Both the position numbers and the translations under genes were made by a program. Shown here in pieces: positions 15,846-25,075 of a stretch of DNA of 64,000 nucleotides. Origin of the DNA: Microcystis aeruginosa FD4. Its GTDB lineage: Bacteria; Cyanobacteriota; Cyanobacteriia; Cyanobacteriales; Microcystaceae. The stretch is from positions 4,402,001-4,466,000 of the forward strand of contig NZ_CP046973.1 of the NCBI RefSeq assembly GCF_009792235.1, in the 5' to 3' direction. Below the pieces are notes generated by a model, which did not search any database, was not told where the DNA came from, and saw only the letters and a program-made list of their open reading frames with translations. How positions within the stretch are numbered: position 1 is the first letter of the stretch; each line of letters starts with the position of its first letter.

Positions 15846-16868
15846 ATGAATTTACTTAAAGATAAGCAGAAAATTCGTTTTATTGACCTCTTTTGTGGTT
15901 TAGGAGGGTTTCGAGTCGCAATTGAACAAGTTTGTCGCCAAAAAAACTTAGAATATGATTGTGTCTTTTCCTGTGATATAGATAAAGATGCTCAGGCAAT
16001 TTATCACACTAATTTTGGCGACCAACCCCAGGGAGATATTACCGAAATTGCTGCCCTAGATATTGCTAATCACGATATTTTAATGGCAGGTTTTCCCTGT
16101 CAACCCTTTAGTATTTGTGGTGATTTAAAGGGATTTGAAGATACCAGAGGCACGCTATTTTTTGAGATTGCCCGTATTTTAAAAGCCAAACAACCCGCAG
16201 CATTTATTCTAGAAAATGTCAAGCAATTGCAGGTACATCAACAGGGAAAAACCTTGCAAGTTATTCTCGATACTCTGCAAAATTTAGATTACTATACCGA
16301 TTATCGGGTTTTGAATGCGCTTAATTTTGGTTTACCGCAAAAACGGGAACGTATTTTTATCGTTGGTTTCCGAGAAGCGAGAGATTTTATCTGGCCAAAA
16401 CCAGCTTTATCTAGAACAAGTTTAACGGAAATATTAGAGGAAAATGTCTCGGATTTTTATTATGCCTCCGAAAGAATTCAAAAAAGTCGCCTTCTGAAAA
16501 GAGAGGGAAAAAAACCTTATAGTGAACCGACTATCTGGCACGAAAATAAAGGAGGTAATGTCAGTGCTTATCCCTATTCCTGTGCCTTGCGAGCGGGAGC
16601 ATCCTATAATTATTTATTAGTGGATGGTCAAAGACGCTTAACAGCAAGGGAAATGCTACGTTTACAAGGTTTTCCCGATGATTATCAAATTGTCGGCAGT
16701 TATCAAACTATGCGAAAATTAACGGGTAATAGTGTAGCGATTTCCTGTGTGGCTGCTGTGGTTAATTCTGTGATCGAGTCTTTGTTAGATGTTGAGCAAG
16801 CATCAACTAATTCATTCTCGTTCAATCGAACAACTCAATTAAGTTTATTTTCGACTCAGGAGTTTTAG
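15846..16868 (+). CDS. C5 cytosine DNA methyltransferase (HaeII-type system)
   Basis: 340 aa, complete. Motif I DLFCGLGGF (15-22), motif IV GFPCQPFS (catalytic C85), motif VI ENVK, motif VIII LPQKRERIFIVGF, then a variable target-recognition domain and motifs IX-X (LTAREMLRLQGFPDDY, LTGNSVAISCVAAVVNSVI). A HaeII-like endonuclease starts 3 bp downstream, so the likely target is RGCGCY (HaeII specificity). This is inferred from the partner. With the nuclease broken, the enzyme is now an orphan methylase. A truncated copy lies at 10,166. Confidence 0.92.
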   Translation: MNLLKDKQKIRFIDLFCGLGGFRVAIEQVCRQKNLEYDCVFSCDIDKDAQAIYHTNFGDQPQGDITEIAALDIANHDILMAGFPCQPFSICGDLKGFEDTRGTLFFEIARILKAKQPAAFILENVKQLQVHQQGKTLQVILDTLQNLDYYTDYRVLNALNFGLPQKRERIFIVGFREARDFIWPKPALSRTSLTEILEENVSDFYYASERIQKSRLLKREGKKPYSEPTIWHENKGGNVSAYPYSCALRAGASYNYLLVDGQRRLTAREMLRLQGFPDDYQIVGSYQTMRKLTGNSVAISCVAAVVNSVIESLLDVEQASTNSFSFNRTTQLSLFSTQEF

Positions 16869-16871
16869 ATA

Positions 16872-17784
16872 ATGGCAAATATTCAAGACGCTAAAATGAG
16901 ACTTGATAGCATTATTGCTAAAGCTAGAATTGACTTGTATAAGCCAATTCAAATTGCCGAAGTTCTCAGAAAATCTCGGTCAGAAAAAAATATCAAAATT
17001 TTAGATTTAAAGACTTATCAAAATCAATCTATTCGTTGGCGAGATGAAGTAATACTAAATGGCTCTATCGAACCTGTCATGTAAAACTATCAATAACTTA
17101 TGCTTGTAAAGCTTATATACTAAGGCTTTGAGTTTTTGTTAAATTGATATTTATCAACTTTAGAGACTTGCTGGGCAGAGGGGGAGCTTGAGGAATTTTC
17201 TACAGTGTAAGTTCGGAAGAACCTACTAAATCCTGTTTAAAAGGTATAGGTGAGCAGCGGAGCGGGGAGCGCCGGAGCAGCGGAGAAGGGAGTGGGGAGA
17301 AACAATCCATAACTTGTGAGTTAATCACACTATTAAAAACGGATTTGGTATAACAATAAGATTGCTTAATAAAGTTTCTACATCTTCTGCTAGATATCAA
17401 CATGATCTATGGAGTACCACAGCAATGTCTCCTGAGTTACTGGAAATTCTTGATAGAGAAAATAAGCGAACAGGGAGAGGTGTAGAACGTTATATTTATT
17501 TAAAATTTAGTGAAAGACAAGCTACTGTATCAAGTTTGATTGCCTATATAGACAGTCAAAATGAGAAAAGTTTTGATTTAAAATATTTATTAGATGAGTT
17601 TAGTGCTAAAGCAGGAATCCGCAGAAGTATAGACAAAGCATACGAGATTATAGCTGATAGTTTATTTGAAACCATTGTAGTATCTCTGGAGGCAGAGATC
17701 ACAATCTCTATACCTTTAATAAAACAAGATTTATGGTTCTTCTGTACTTGTTATGCAATCACAAATACCGGACTTGACGAATAA
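16872..17784 (+). pseudogene. HaeII-like type II restriction endonuclease, interrupted
   Basis: The 5' part (16,872 to about 17,053: ANIQDAKMRLDSIIAKARID, LYKPIQIAEVL, SIRWRDEV) and the second part (about 17,352-17,784: IRLLNKVSTSSARYQHDLW, ENKRTGRGVERYIYLKFSE) together read like an HaeII-family enzyme. They are separated by about 300 bp of MITE sequence with in-frame stops. The 3' end also looks short (ends ITNTGLDE). The nuclease is almost certainly dead, leaving the methylase alone. HaeII assignment is from pattern memory. Confidence 0.75.
17054..17352. mobile_element. MITE-like insertion in the HaeII-like gene
   Basis: The DNA between the two coding parts starts CTAAATGG and ends GGATTTGGTATAAC, with AATA on both sides as a possible target duplication. 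An inner unit, TACTAAATCCTGTTTAAAA (from 17,223) to its imperfect complement at 17,352, matches the ATACTAAATC end family at 71-413. It holds a G-rich minisatellite (GAGCAGCGGAGCGGGGAGCG). Confidence 0.6.
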
Positions 17785-18050
17785 GGTTTTCAGGATAAGC
17801 AAAGAGTCCCTAGACCTACCGAAGAACCGAAAATCTACCATTTACCTTTTTCTCTATCTCTCTATCTCTGTATCCACTGGAACAATGACCTTGTAATCAA
17901 AACTTCATGTCTGCGTCACAGTAAGTTCATGTCCCCTGCCTAGATTAGAGATAGTCAGTCCTCAGCCGTTTTCCGAAACACTCCTCTCACACCCACGATT
18001 ATTAGGACTGACTTTCATTCCCTTCTCAGAATGGTTAAACAGTAAAAACT

Positions 18051-19331
18051 ATGACTCACAATATTTTTAACGATAATATTTCCCCGATCAACGAAGGTAA
18101 TCCCAAACGCTCCAAATCTTCTGTGATGAAAAAACTTTTTGCCTATTCCTCCTTAATGGTTTTGGGTGCTGGGTTAGGCATCGGTGCCACCTACGCCTAC
18201 AGCCAAAATCCTCTAGAATTAGCCCAAAATATTGCCACCGCTGCCAATAATCCTCGCCCCTCCACACCAGCGGCTGCCGCTCCCTCGTCTCTGGTTATTC
18301 CTACCAATTTTGTCGCTTCTGTGGTGCAAGAAGTGGGGCCGGCGGTGGTAAGAATTAATGCTTCTAGGGAAGTCAATGGAGGCGGTGATTTTTCTGAATT
18401 TGCTAACGATCCTGTTTTCCGTCGCTTCTTTGGTTCTCAAATACCAGAGGGAGGAGAAAAACAAGTTCAAAGAGGTACAGGTTCGGGGTTTATTATCAGT
18501 AATGACGGTAAAATTATCACCAATGCTCACGTTGTCGAGGGAGCAGATAAGGTGACTGTCACCCTCAAAGATGGTCGCACTATCGATGGTAAAGTTTTAG
18601 GTAGTGATCCTTTAACTGATGTGGCAGTGGTACAGGTAGAAACGAGCAATTTACCCACGGTTAAATTAGGTAATTCTGATAGTTTACAGGTGGGAGAATG
18701 GGCGATCGCTATTGGTAATCCTTTGGGATTAGATAACACTGTCACCACGGGAATTATTAGTGCCAAGGAACGCAATAGCTCCCAAATTGGCGCTAGTGAT
18801 AAACTGGTAGATTTCCTGCAAACCGATGCGGCAATTAACCCCGGAAATTCCGGCGGACCTTTGTTAAATGCTCGGGGAGAAGTCATCGGAGTTAACACTG
18901 CTATCATTCAAAATGCCCAGGGTTTAGGTTTTGCTATTCCGATTAAGACTGCCCAAAGAATCGCCGAACAATTAATCGCTACGGGTAAGGTGGAACATCC
19001 CTATCTCGGTGTTCAAATGGTACAGTTAACTTCGGAGGTAAAAGAACAATTAGCCGATAGTCCCATGGCTGATAATTGGACTATCCCCGATGATTCTGGT
19101 GTCTTGTTAGTGCGGGTGATGAGAGATTCTCCTGCCGCAGCAGCGGGATTGCGATCGGGTGATGTGTTAAAGTCTGTAGGTGGTAAGAATGTCACCGATC
19201 CCGATGCGGTTCAGAAAATTGTTGCTAATACTCAAATCGGCGATAATTTGCCCATAGAAATTAGCCGGCAAGGACAAAAAATTAATCTGAATATTCAAGT
19301 GGGTAGCTTGAATACTGCTAACAGATCCTAG
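18051..19331 (+). CDS. HtrA/DegP-family serine protease (Hho type)
   Basis: 426 aa. An N-terminal signal/anchor segment (KKLFAYSSLMVLGAGLGIGA, about residues 26-45) sends it to the periplasm or thylakoid lumen. The trypsin domain has the triad TNAHVV (His), DPLTDVAVV (Asp) and NPGNSGGPL (Ser). One PDZ domain follows (about 325-420: PAAAAGLRSGDVLKSVGG). It degrades damaged proteins and protects against heat and light stress in cyanobacteria (family knowledge). Monocistronic, with a strong terminator downstream. Confidence 0.95.
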   Translation: MTHNIFNDNISPINEGNPKRSKSSVMKKLFAYSSLMVLGAGLGIGATYAYSQNPLELAQNIATAANNPRPSTPAAAAPSSLVIPTNFVASVVQEVGPAVVRINASREVNGGGDFSEFANDPVFRRFFGSQIPEGGEKQVQRGTGSGFIISNDGKIITNAHVVEGADKVTVTLKDGRTIDGKVLGSDPLTDVAVVQVETSNLPTVKLGNSDSLQVGEWAIAIGNPLGLDNTVTTGIISAKERNSSQIGASDKLVDFLQTDAAINPGNSGGPLLNARGEVIGVNTAIIQNAQGLGFAIPIKTAQRIAEQLIATGKVEHPYLGVQMVQLTSEVKEQLADSPMADNWTIPDDSGVLLVRVMRDSPAAAAGLRSGDVLKSVGGKNVTDPDAVQKIVANTQIGDNLPIEISRQGQKINLNIQVGSLNTANRS

Positions 19332-19363
19332 TCTGGAAGATAAGTGGTAAAAGACCTAAACTT

Positions 19364-19397
19364 TATAGAGAGCTTACTAACAAGCTCTCTATATTTC
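19364..19397 (+). terminator. Intrinsic terminator of the htrA-like gene
   Basis: TATAGAGAGCTT (19,364-19,375), a 6-nt loop, AAGCTCTCTATA (19,382-19,393), then TTTCT. A perfect 12-bp stem 33 bp past the stop codon. Confidence 0.88.
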
Positions 19398-20107
19398 TGG
19401 TTTTACTTTTGGCTCTTGAATCGAATAATTATGCTGTAATAGTCTTTCCTGTGGTTACTCTGGGGAGGGAAAAGTCAGAGACAATCAGGGCAAAATGATA
19501 AGTATTTTATATATAAATAGCTTCAATGCTTAAAAATATTTAAATTTACAATCGGTAATATTTATTTTTACTTAAGAATTTATTGAGAATAATTTTTATT
19601 TATTTACGAGGTTGCAATACTTCCAGCGATTCAGGTATAATTTTGCATTATGCTATGATGGGTTTTGTTGTAATTTTTAGGTTTTTAATGGTCTGGGTTG
19701 TCTTAAAACCCTTGCTAAATCTAGATTTTTCCCTTGAGCAAAACCAAACACTTTCGCCAATTGTCCCTTTTTTCCCGAACAACGTTGATCTAATTTTTGT
19801 GTAGTTTTGTTGCAAAGTCAAATTTTTTTTGACAAAATGGCTAAATTGTGCTACGGAGATAGATTGTTAATAGGTGGCAATTCAAACCGAGGCAATCAAT
19901 AATTAGGACTTGCTAAAAAAGTTTGTTGGTGGGGTTAGGAGTCGGTGGTCGGGAGGGGAAGTGAGAAGATCAGACAGAATATGAAGAATGAATGGCGACA
20001 CAAGGAAAGCCCTGCTCTCAAAGCGTTTTCAATGCTGCTCCGATACGCAATCATCTTCAAACTTGACAACGCCGCCGATCGCGCATCAACCTTGAATCGA
20101 CTCTGGT
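19398..20107. other. Intergenic region without recognisable gene
   Basis: About 700 bp, A+T-rich in its first half. The 73-aa frame at 19,583 has no homologous feel and no Shine-Dalgarno. The stretch 19,915-20,107 (GGGGTTAGGAGTCGGTGGTC and what follows) looks like decayed repeat DNA. I see no RNA gene. Confidence 0.5.
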
Positions 20108-20300
20108 TTGACATCCTCGCCGCCGTAAAACGGACGGCGATTCCCAAACCTCACGATTTGGGTTTCTGCTTCTGTCCCGAAGGATTTTTCGCACCTGCCG
20201 CCCCAGTTTTACTCTGTTCTGGTCTTATGGTCGCTCTACAGACTGACACCGCAAGTCCTGCGGCCAAAATGTTTTTACTAGCGTTAATATCTCGGTCATG
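20108..20300 (-). ncRNA. Inferred TnpB guide RNA (omega/reRNA) at the right end
   Basis: By analogy with ISDra2, a noncoding RNA should overlap the 3' end of tnpB and run out of the right end at 20,108. The terminal hairpin (CGCCGTCCGTTTTACGGCGG, minus strand) is the expected scaffold. The guide would be the flanking minus-strand sequence ACCAGAGTCGATTCAA (positions 20,107 to 20,092). The 5' boundary is a guess. Confidence 0.45.
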
Positions 20301-21338
20301 GTGAGTCCCGCAGTCTGGACAATCCCATTCTCGAATATTTAACGGCATTTTCTCAGCAATATGCCCGCAATTACTACACCGCTTAGAACTAGGAAACCAT
20401 CTATCTATTTCGAGGTAATTTTTCCCGTACCAACGGCATTTATAGGCTAATTGTCGGGTGATTTCTCCCCAGCTTACATCAGATATTGCCTGAGATAATT
20501 TCGGGTTTTTGACCAGATTCTTGACGGCTAAATTCTCAACCACAATCGTTTGGTTTTCACGAACTAATTGAGTGGTTAGCTTGTGTAAATGGTCTTTTCT
20601 ACTATCGGTGATTTGAGCGTGAATTTTGGCTACTTTGATTCTCGCTTTTTCTCGATTTTTTGAGCCTTTCTGTTTTCGAGAAAGGCTTTTCGATGCTCTT
20701 CGCAGTCTCTGATAATGCTTTTTAAAATGCTTAGGATTAGATACTTTGTCACCATCGCTGGTAATTACTAGGCTACTAATTCCTAAGTCAATTCCGATGG
20801 CTTTATCGGTTGGGGGTAAGGGTTTAATTGTTGGGTCATCAAATCTTATTGAGATATGCCAACGCCCAGAGGGATGCAATCTGACTGTTACTGTACTTGG
20901 TTCACAGCTTTCTGGGATTTGTCTTGACCATCGAATAGGTAAAGGTTCTGTGCATTTGGCTAAATAAATTTGTTTGTCTTTAAATTTAAAAGCTGACTTA
21001 GTAAATTCGGCACTTCCTCCCTGATGTTTTTTCTTAAAGTTAGGATACTTAGTACGACCAGCAAAGAAGTTAGTAAAAGCTGTTTGTAGGTGTCTTAACC
21101 CTTGTGGTAAAGGTCCACAACTAACTTCGTTTAAAAAGTCTAATTCTTCTTGCTTTTTCCAATCAGTTAGCATTGAAGACGTTTCAGTATATCCTACTCT
21201 TTCTTGCTTTTCGTACCATGCTTGTGTTCTGAGATGGAGAGCTTTATTGTAAACCAATCTTACACAGCCCAAAGTGCGCCGCAATAGCGACTCTTGTTCG
21301 GGTGTGGGGTAAAATCGAAACGAATAGGCTTTTTCCAT
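20151..21338 (-). CDS. tnpB: TnpB RNA-guided nuclease
   Basis: 395 aa. It has the N-terminal wedge/helical part (MEKAYSFRFYPTPEQESLL, LVYNKALHLR), then a split RuvC nuclease with all acidic residues present: D184 in IGIDLGISS, E269 in VVENLAVKNL and D350 in HDRDINASKN. The four-cysteine zinc finger sits between them (C321, C324, C340, C343). TnpB cuts DNA guided by an RNA from the element's right end and helps the element persist at its donor site (established for ISDra2 TnpB). All motifs are intact, so it is probably active. Confidence 0.93.
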   Translation of the reverse strand: MEKAYSFRFYPTPEQESLLRRTLGCVRLVYNKALHLRTQAWYEKQERVGYTETSSMLTDWKKQEELDFLNEVSCGPLPQGLRHLQTAFTNFFAGRTKYPNFKKKHQGGSAEFTKSAFKFKDKQIYLAKCTEPLPIRWSRQIPESCEPSTVTVRLHPSGRWHISIRFDDPTIKPLPPTDKAIGIDLGISSLVITSDGDKVSNPKHFKKHYQRLRRASKSLSRKQKGSKNREKARIKVAKIHAQITDSRKDHLHKLTTQLVRENQTIVVENLAVKNLVKNPKLSQAISDVSWGEITRQLAYKCRWYGKNYLEIDRWFPSSKRCSNCGHIAEKMPLNIREWDCPDCGTHHDRDINASKNILAAGLAVSVCRATIRPEQSKTGAAGAKNPSGQKQKPKS

Positions 21339-21486
21339 GTCTCACATTTTAGCATATATTTGGTAAACGATGCTCATATTTAACGGTAAAGCCGTCGTAG
21401 AACGACGGGGTTTCAGACCCAAATTTTCGATGAGTGGAAATCGATATACTAGAATTATTATGGTCAAGATGTCCAACTTAAGATCA

Positions 21487-21744
21487 ATGACAAAAATCCT
21501 CTCGACAGCCGAAGTGAAAGCGCGTCTTTCCGAATCGATCGATCTTGCTCTCCAAGAGGGCTACGTTGTCATCACCCGCTACGGCAAACCCGTGGCTGCC
21601 CTAGTGAGTTACGAAGATATCCGACAATTGCAACGACTGAGAAGCGCTCGTCAGAGGGGAGGGTTAGCGAATTTAAGCGAAAATTGGGAAGATTCAGAAG
21701 AATTAGCCGAAGAACTGCATAATATCTTGGACGAGAGAACCTGA
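21487..21744 (+). CDS. Phd/YefM-type antitoxin (VapB-like)
   Basis: 85 aa from the ATG at 21,487; ATGs at 21,460 and 21,469 are also in frame. TKILSTAEVKARLSESIDLAL, VVITRYGKPVAALVSYEDI is the Phd/YefM fold, whose C-terminal tail (EELAEELHNIL) should wrap the toxin. The stop overlaps the toxin start by one base. The upstream promoter must lie within or beyond the left end of the tnpB element, which ends only about 55 bp away. Confidence 0.88.
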   Translation: MTKILSTAEVKARLSESIDLALQEGYVVITRYGKPVAALVSYEDIRQLQRLRSARQRGGLANLSENWEDSEELAEELHNILDERT

Positions 21745-22184
21745 TGGCTTATCTCTTTGATACCGATGCTATTTCAGAGATGTTACGCAAGCGCCCGCTA
21801 CTGGACTATCTGCAATGGTTACGATCGCTCGATCGAGAAAATCAATATACTAGCAGTATCACGATCGCCGAACTATATAAAGGTGCGTTCCGTTCCCCCA
21901 AGCGCAATCATTTTCTGGAAAAAATCGAAACGAGAATTATCCCCGAATTCACGATCCTGCCATTTGATCGCTTGACAGCGAAAATTTACGGAGAAATTCA
22001 AGCGCAACTAGAACAACAGGGAAATATTCTCGCCCATGCCGATTTACAGATCGCATCCACGGCGATTCAATCTAATCTAGAACTGGTTACGGGTAATATT
22101 CAACATTTCGCCCGTGTAGAAGCTTTACGGATTAATTACACTCTCGTCCACGCCAGGGCATCTTCAGAAAATGTTCAGAGTTGA
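21744..22184 (+). CDS. VapC-type PIN ribonuclease toxin
   Basis: 146 aa. PIN residues: YLFDTDAISEML (Asp), SSITIAELYKGA (Glu), LAHADLQIASTAI (Asp) and LVTGNIQHFARVEAL. Complete, and coupled to the antitoxin through TGATG. A functional pair by all visible criteria. Confidence 0.92.
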   Translation: MAYLFDTDAISEMLRKRPLLDYLQWLRSLDRENQYTSSITIAELYKGAFRSPKRNHFLEKIETRIIPEFTILPFDRLTAKIYGEIQAQLEQQGNILAHADLQIASTAIQSNLELVTGNIQHFARVEALRINYTLVHARASSENVQS

Positions 22185-22344
22185 GGCAACTTCGGCATCA
22201 ACCATGGCAGCTGGATCGCAAATATAGGATAACTTTCCCAAAAATCAGCGATAAAAACCTTTTTTACCGATCTAGCCCGGCTCTAACGCCTGGGAAGGGA
22301 AAAATCCTCAATTGAGCCGAAATTAGCTTAATCAAAAAATATGC

Positions 22345-22350
22345 TATAAT
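22345..22350 (+). promoter_or_regulatory. Probable -10 box of ssrA
   Basis: A consensus TATAAT ends 16 bp before the mature tmRNA 5' end. The -35 region is weak (ATTAGC at the right distance), as often in cyanobacteria. Confidence 0.6.
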
Positions 22351-22366
22351 CAGAATGTAAGCACAA

Positions 22367-22754
22367 GGGGCCGTAACGGTTTCGACAGGTTAGCGAAAGC
22401 TCCCCCGTGATACAGGTCGAGAGTGAGTCTCCTCTCGTAAATCAAAGGCTCAAACAAAAAGTAAATGCGAACAACATCGTTCCTTTCGCTCGTAAAGCCG
22501 CTCCTGTAGCTGCCTAATAGTCTCTAATCGACTCGAGCATTCATAGTTTGACTCCGTTAAGGACTATGGATCAACCCCCAACGGATGCCACGTTTAACTT
22601 TCTCTAGTTAGTTAACCGTGTAAGCTTTAACTAGAGCATCCCACTGTCCGGGATAAGTGACAGTCCCCGTTTCGAGGGTAATCGAAACTAAACCTGTGAA
22701 TGAACGGACAGTCAATACCTAATTTGGACAGCAGTTCGACTCTGCTCGGCTCCA
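22367..22754 (+). ncRNA. ssrA: tmRNA (10Sa RNA)
   Basis: The 5' end GGGGCCGTAACGGTTTCGAC and 3' end GGACAGCAGTTCGACTCTGC..GGCTCCA form the tRNA-Ala-like domain (no encoded CCA). The tag frame at 22,467-22,514 codes ANNIVPFARKAAPVAA followed by TAA, a typical cyanobacterial tag. One-piece form, 388 nt. It rescues stalled ribosomes together with SmpB. Confidence 0.97.
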
Positions 22755-22766
22755 TTGATTACTTGA

Positions 22767-23933
22767 ATGAGGAACCTTCTCTCCCGCATGGACGGGGTAC
22801 AAACGCCGATTATTCCCGTAGTCGGTCAGTTAATTAAAGCGAACCCTGGCACTATTTCCCTAGGTCAAGGGATTGTTTCCTATGATCCACCCCGGGAGGC
22901 GATCGAATCTCTATCTTTATTCTTAGCCAATCCCAAAAATCATCAATATCAATCTGTGGCGGGAATTCCCCCCTTATTAACGGTAATTAGGGAAAAACTA
23001 GCCGAAGATAATCGGGTAGAAATCAGCGATAAACAGGCAATTTTTGTGACGGCGGGCAGTAATATGGCTTTTATGAATGCCATTTTAGCCATTACTTCCC
23101 CGGGGGATGAAATTATTCTCAACACTCCCTTTTATTTCAATCATGAAATGGCCATAAAAATGGCTAATTGTCAAGGGATTTTGGTCGCCACAGACAAAAA
23201 TTATCAATTGCGTCCAGCCGCCATTGAAGAGGCAATCACGGAAAAAACTAAGGCAGTGGTGACGATTTCTCCTAATAACCCTACGGGAGTAGTTTATCCA
23301 GAAAATACCCTAAGAGAAGTCAATCGAATTTGTCAAAAAAAGGGCATCTATCACATTCACGATGAGGCTTATGAGTATTTTACCTATAACCATGTCCGCC
23401 ACTTTTCCCCAGCGGCAATTGTTGGTAGTGAATCCTGGACTATTTCCCTGTTTAGTCTCTCAAAAGCCTACGGTTTTGCCAGTTGGCGCATTGGTTATAT
23501 GGTAGTACCAGAACATTTATCTGAGGCGATTAATAAGATTCAGGATACTATTTTAATCTGTCCGCCGGTGGTTTCGCAATACGCAGCCCTAGGGGCGTTG
23601 CAGGTGGGTAAAAGCTATCCTTTAGAACAGTTAAAAACCATCAGTAAAGTTAGAGAAATTTGCCTGAATGCTCTAGAATCGATTAGGGATATTTGTGATG
23701 TTGCTACTGCGGAAGGGGCTTTTTATTTCTTCCTGAAAATTAACACAGACAAGAATGATTTTCAGTTAGTTAAAAGCTTAATTGAGCAGCAGCGGGTGGC
23801 GGTGTTACCCGGTTCAACTTTTGGGATAACAGAAGGCTGTTATTTGCGTCTTGCCTACGGTGCTTTATCTCCAGAAACGGCTTTAACGGCAGTGGAAAGA
23901 TTGGTAAAGGGACTGCGTTATTTTAGTCAGTGA
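22767..23933 (+). CDS. Class I/II PLP-dependent aminotransferase
   Basis: 388 aa. Fold-type I features: NPTGVVYP (substrate/PLP loop), IHDEAYEYF (PLP-contacting Asp) and SLSKAYGFASWRIGYM with the Schiff-base lysine. It resembles the aspartate-aminotransferase-like group; substrate cannot be fixed from sequence. The start is 12 bp after the tmRNA 3' end, so it may be transcribed through ssrA. Length is normal. Confidence 0.92.
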   Translation: MRNLLSRMDGVQTPIIPVVGQLIKANPGTISLGQGIVSYDPPREAIESLSLFLANPKNHQYQSVAGIPPLLTVIREKLAEDNRVEISDKQAIFVTAGSNMAFMNAILAITSPGDEIILNTPFYFNHEMAIKMANCQGILVATDKNYQLRPAAIEEAITEKTKAVVTISPNNPTGVVYPENTLREVNRICQKKGIYHIHDEAYEYFTYNHVRHFSPAAIVGSESWTISLFSLSKAYGFASWRIGYMVVPEHLSEAINKIQDTILICPPVVSQYAALGALQVGKSYPLEQLKTISKVREICLNALESIRDICDVATAEGAFYFFLKINTDKNDFQLVKSLIEQQRVAVLPGSTFGITEGCYLRLAYGALSPETALTAVERLVKGLRYFSQ

Positions 23934-23985
23934 TTTTTAATAATAAATACTGGCTTTCTTTCTTGGTTTTTACTTTAAGCTCATA

Positions 23986-24180
23986 CTAAATCCAGTTATT
24001 AAAAACTGATTATTTCTTATCCCTTTTGCCTGTTGCCTTTTGCCTCGTCTCAACAAGTAATTTAAATTACGAACAGCTTAAGTAGGTAGGTGTTAAAAAT
24101 TATCAGATACCCCCCTTATCAAGGGGGGCAGGGGGGATCGAACCTAAAATCCATTTTTAATTTAAATTAAGAACAGCTTA
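23986..24180. mobile_element. Nested MITE remnants downstream of rsmH
   Basis: The stretch begins ATACTAAATCCAGTTATTAA (end-family of 71-413). It then has a half copy of the 80-bp element of 27,282 (CTCGTCTCAACAAGTAATTT), then a unit with a CCCCCCTTATCAAGGGGGG hairpin, ending in AATTTAAATTAAGAACAGCTTA. The same hairpin unit is present inverted in 90-310. The last 14 bases form the 3' codons of rsmH. Confidence 0.65.
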
Positions 24181-25039
24181 TCTTTTGGGCTATTCTTAGT
24201 TTAGCCGAACGAGAACGAGGATTTTTAGCCTGTTCTTCTCGGCTGGGAATAATCGGCTTTTTCGTGATAATTTTCAAGGAATTATCTTCGCGAAAGCCAT
24301 ACTTGATCAGACGATCTTCTAGACTATGAAAACTGATCATAGCGATAATTCCCCCGGATTTTAGCCAGTGGGGGGCTTGATTTAACAATTTTTGCAGAGA
24401 ATCTAATTCTTGATTAACAGCGATGCGTAGGGACTGAAAAACCCGCGTTGCTGGATGAATACGTCCATAACGGTAACTAGCGGGGACAGAACTAGCGATG
24501 ACAGATGCTAATTCAGTGGTGGTAGTAAAGGGACGTTTTTGGACGATCGAACGGGCAATCGGACGAGATAAACGTTCTTCTCCGTATTGATAAAAAAGAT
24601 CGGCTAATTCTTTTTCCTGCCAATGGTTGATAATATCAGCTGCCGTTAGGGATTGACAGCGATCCATCCGCATATCTAAGGCTGCCGTGTGGCGAAAACT
24701 AAAGCCGCGCTCGCTCTGGTCGAATTGGGGAGAACTGACCCCTAAATCGGCGATAATGCCATCAAAACTGCTATTTTGTCCATTATAATCGGCGAAGTTC
24801 CCCCACCAGAGAGTTAAACGGCTATCTAGATAGGGAGCGAGACTAATTTTAGCCGCTTCTAGGGCGCTTTGATCGCGATCGATGGCGGTTACTATTGTTT
24901 CGGGATGGGTTTCTAAAATCAAGCGGCTGTGTCCACCACCCCCTAGGGTAAGATCGAGATAATGCCCCCCGGGTTGAATATTTAAACCAGCGATTAATTC
25001 TTGACTCAAAACGGAAATATGGGGAAAATCTTGATTCAT
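24167..25039 (-). CDS. rsmH: 16S rRNA m4C1402 methyltransferase RsmH (MraW)
   Basis: 290 aa. HISVLSQELIAGL at the start, SAM motif YLDLTLGGGGHS, DGIIADLGVSSPQFDQSERGFSF, RIHPATRVFQSLRIAVN and MISFHSLEDRLIK are all RsmH hallmarks. It N4-methylates C1402 in the ribosomal P site. The last three residues and the stop codon lie in the end of a MITE (AAGCTGTTCTTAA), so the native C-terminus has been slightly altered; core function should be unaffected. Confidence 0.96.
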   Translation of the reverse strand: MNQDFPHISVLSQELIAGLNIQPGGHYLDLTLGGGGHSRLILETHPETIVTAIDRDQSALEAAKISLAPYLDSRLTLWWGNFADYNGQNSSFDGIIADLGVSSPQFDQSERGFSFRHTAALDMRMDRCQSLTAADIINHWQEKELADLFYQYGEERLSRPIARSIVQKRPFTTTTELASVIASSVPASYRYGRIHPATRVFQSLRIAVNQELDSLQKLLNQAPHWLKSGGIIAMISFHSLEDRLIKYGFREDNSLKIITKKPIIPSREEQAKNPRSRSAKLRIAQKISCS

Positions 25040-25075
25040 CTGCTGATAACTTCCTGAAAATGGCGATTTAACCTA

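Larger units (their letters stand above)
20108..21432 (-). mobile_element. IS1341-type (tnpB-only) IS200/IS605 element
   Basis: The right end is TTGACATCC with the CGCCGCC/GGACGGCG hairpin at 20,108-20,145; the left end hairpin GCCGTCGTAGAACGACGGGG is followed by terminal AAATTTTCGATGAG near 21,432. It carries an intact tnpB and no tnpA transposase, so it needs a Y1 transposase in trans. The two short derivatives at 4,098 and 44,252 share both ends. Confidence 0.85.

Noticed and set aside
19583..19804. 73-aa frame after the htrA terminator
   Set aside because: A+T-rich, no Shine-Dalgarno, no homologous pattern.
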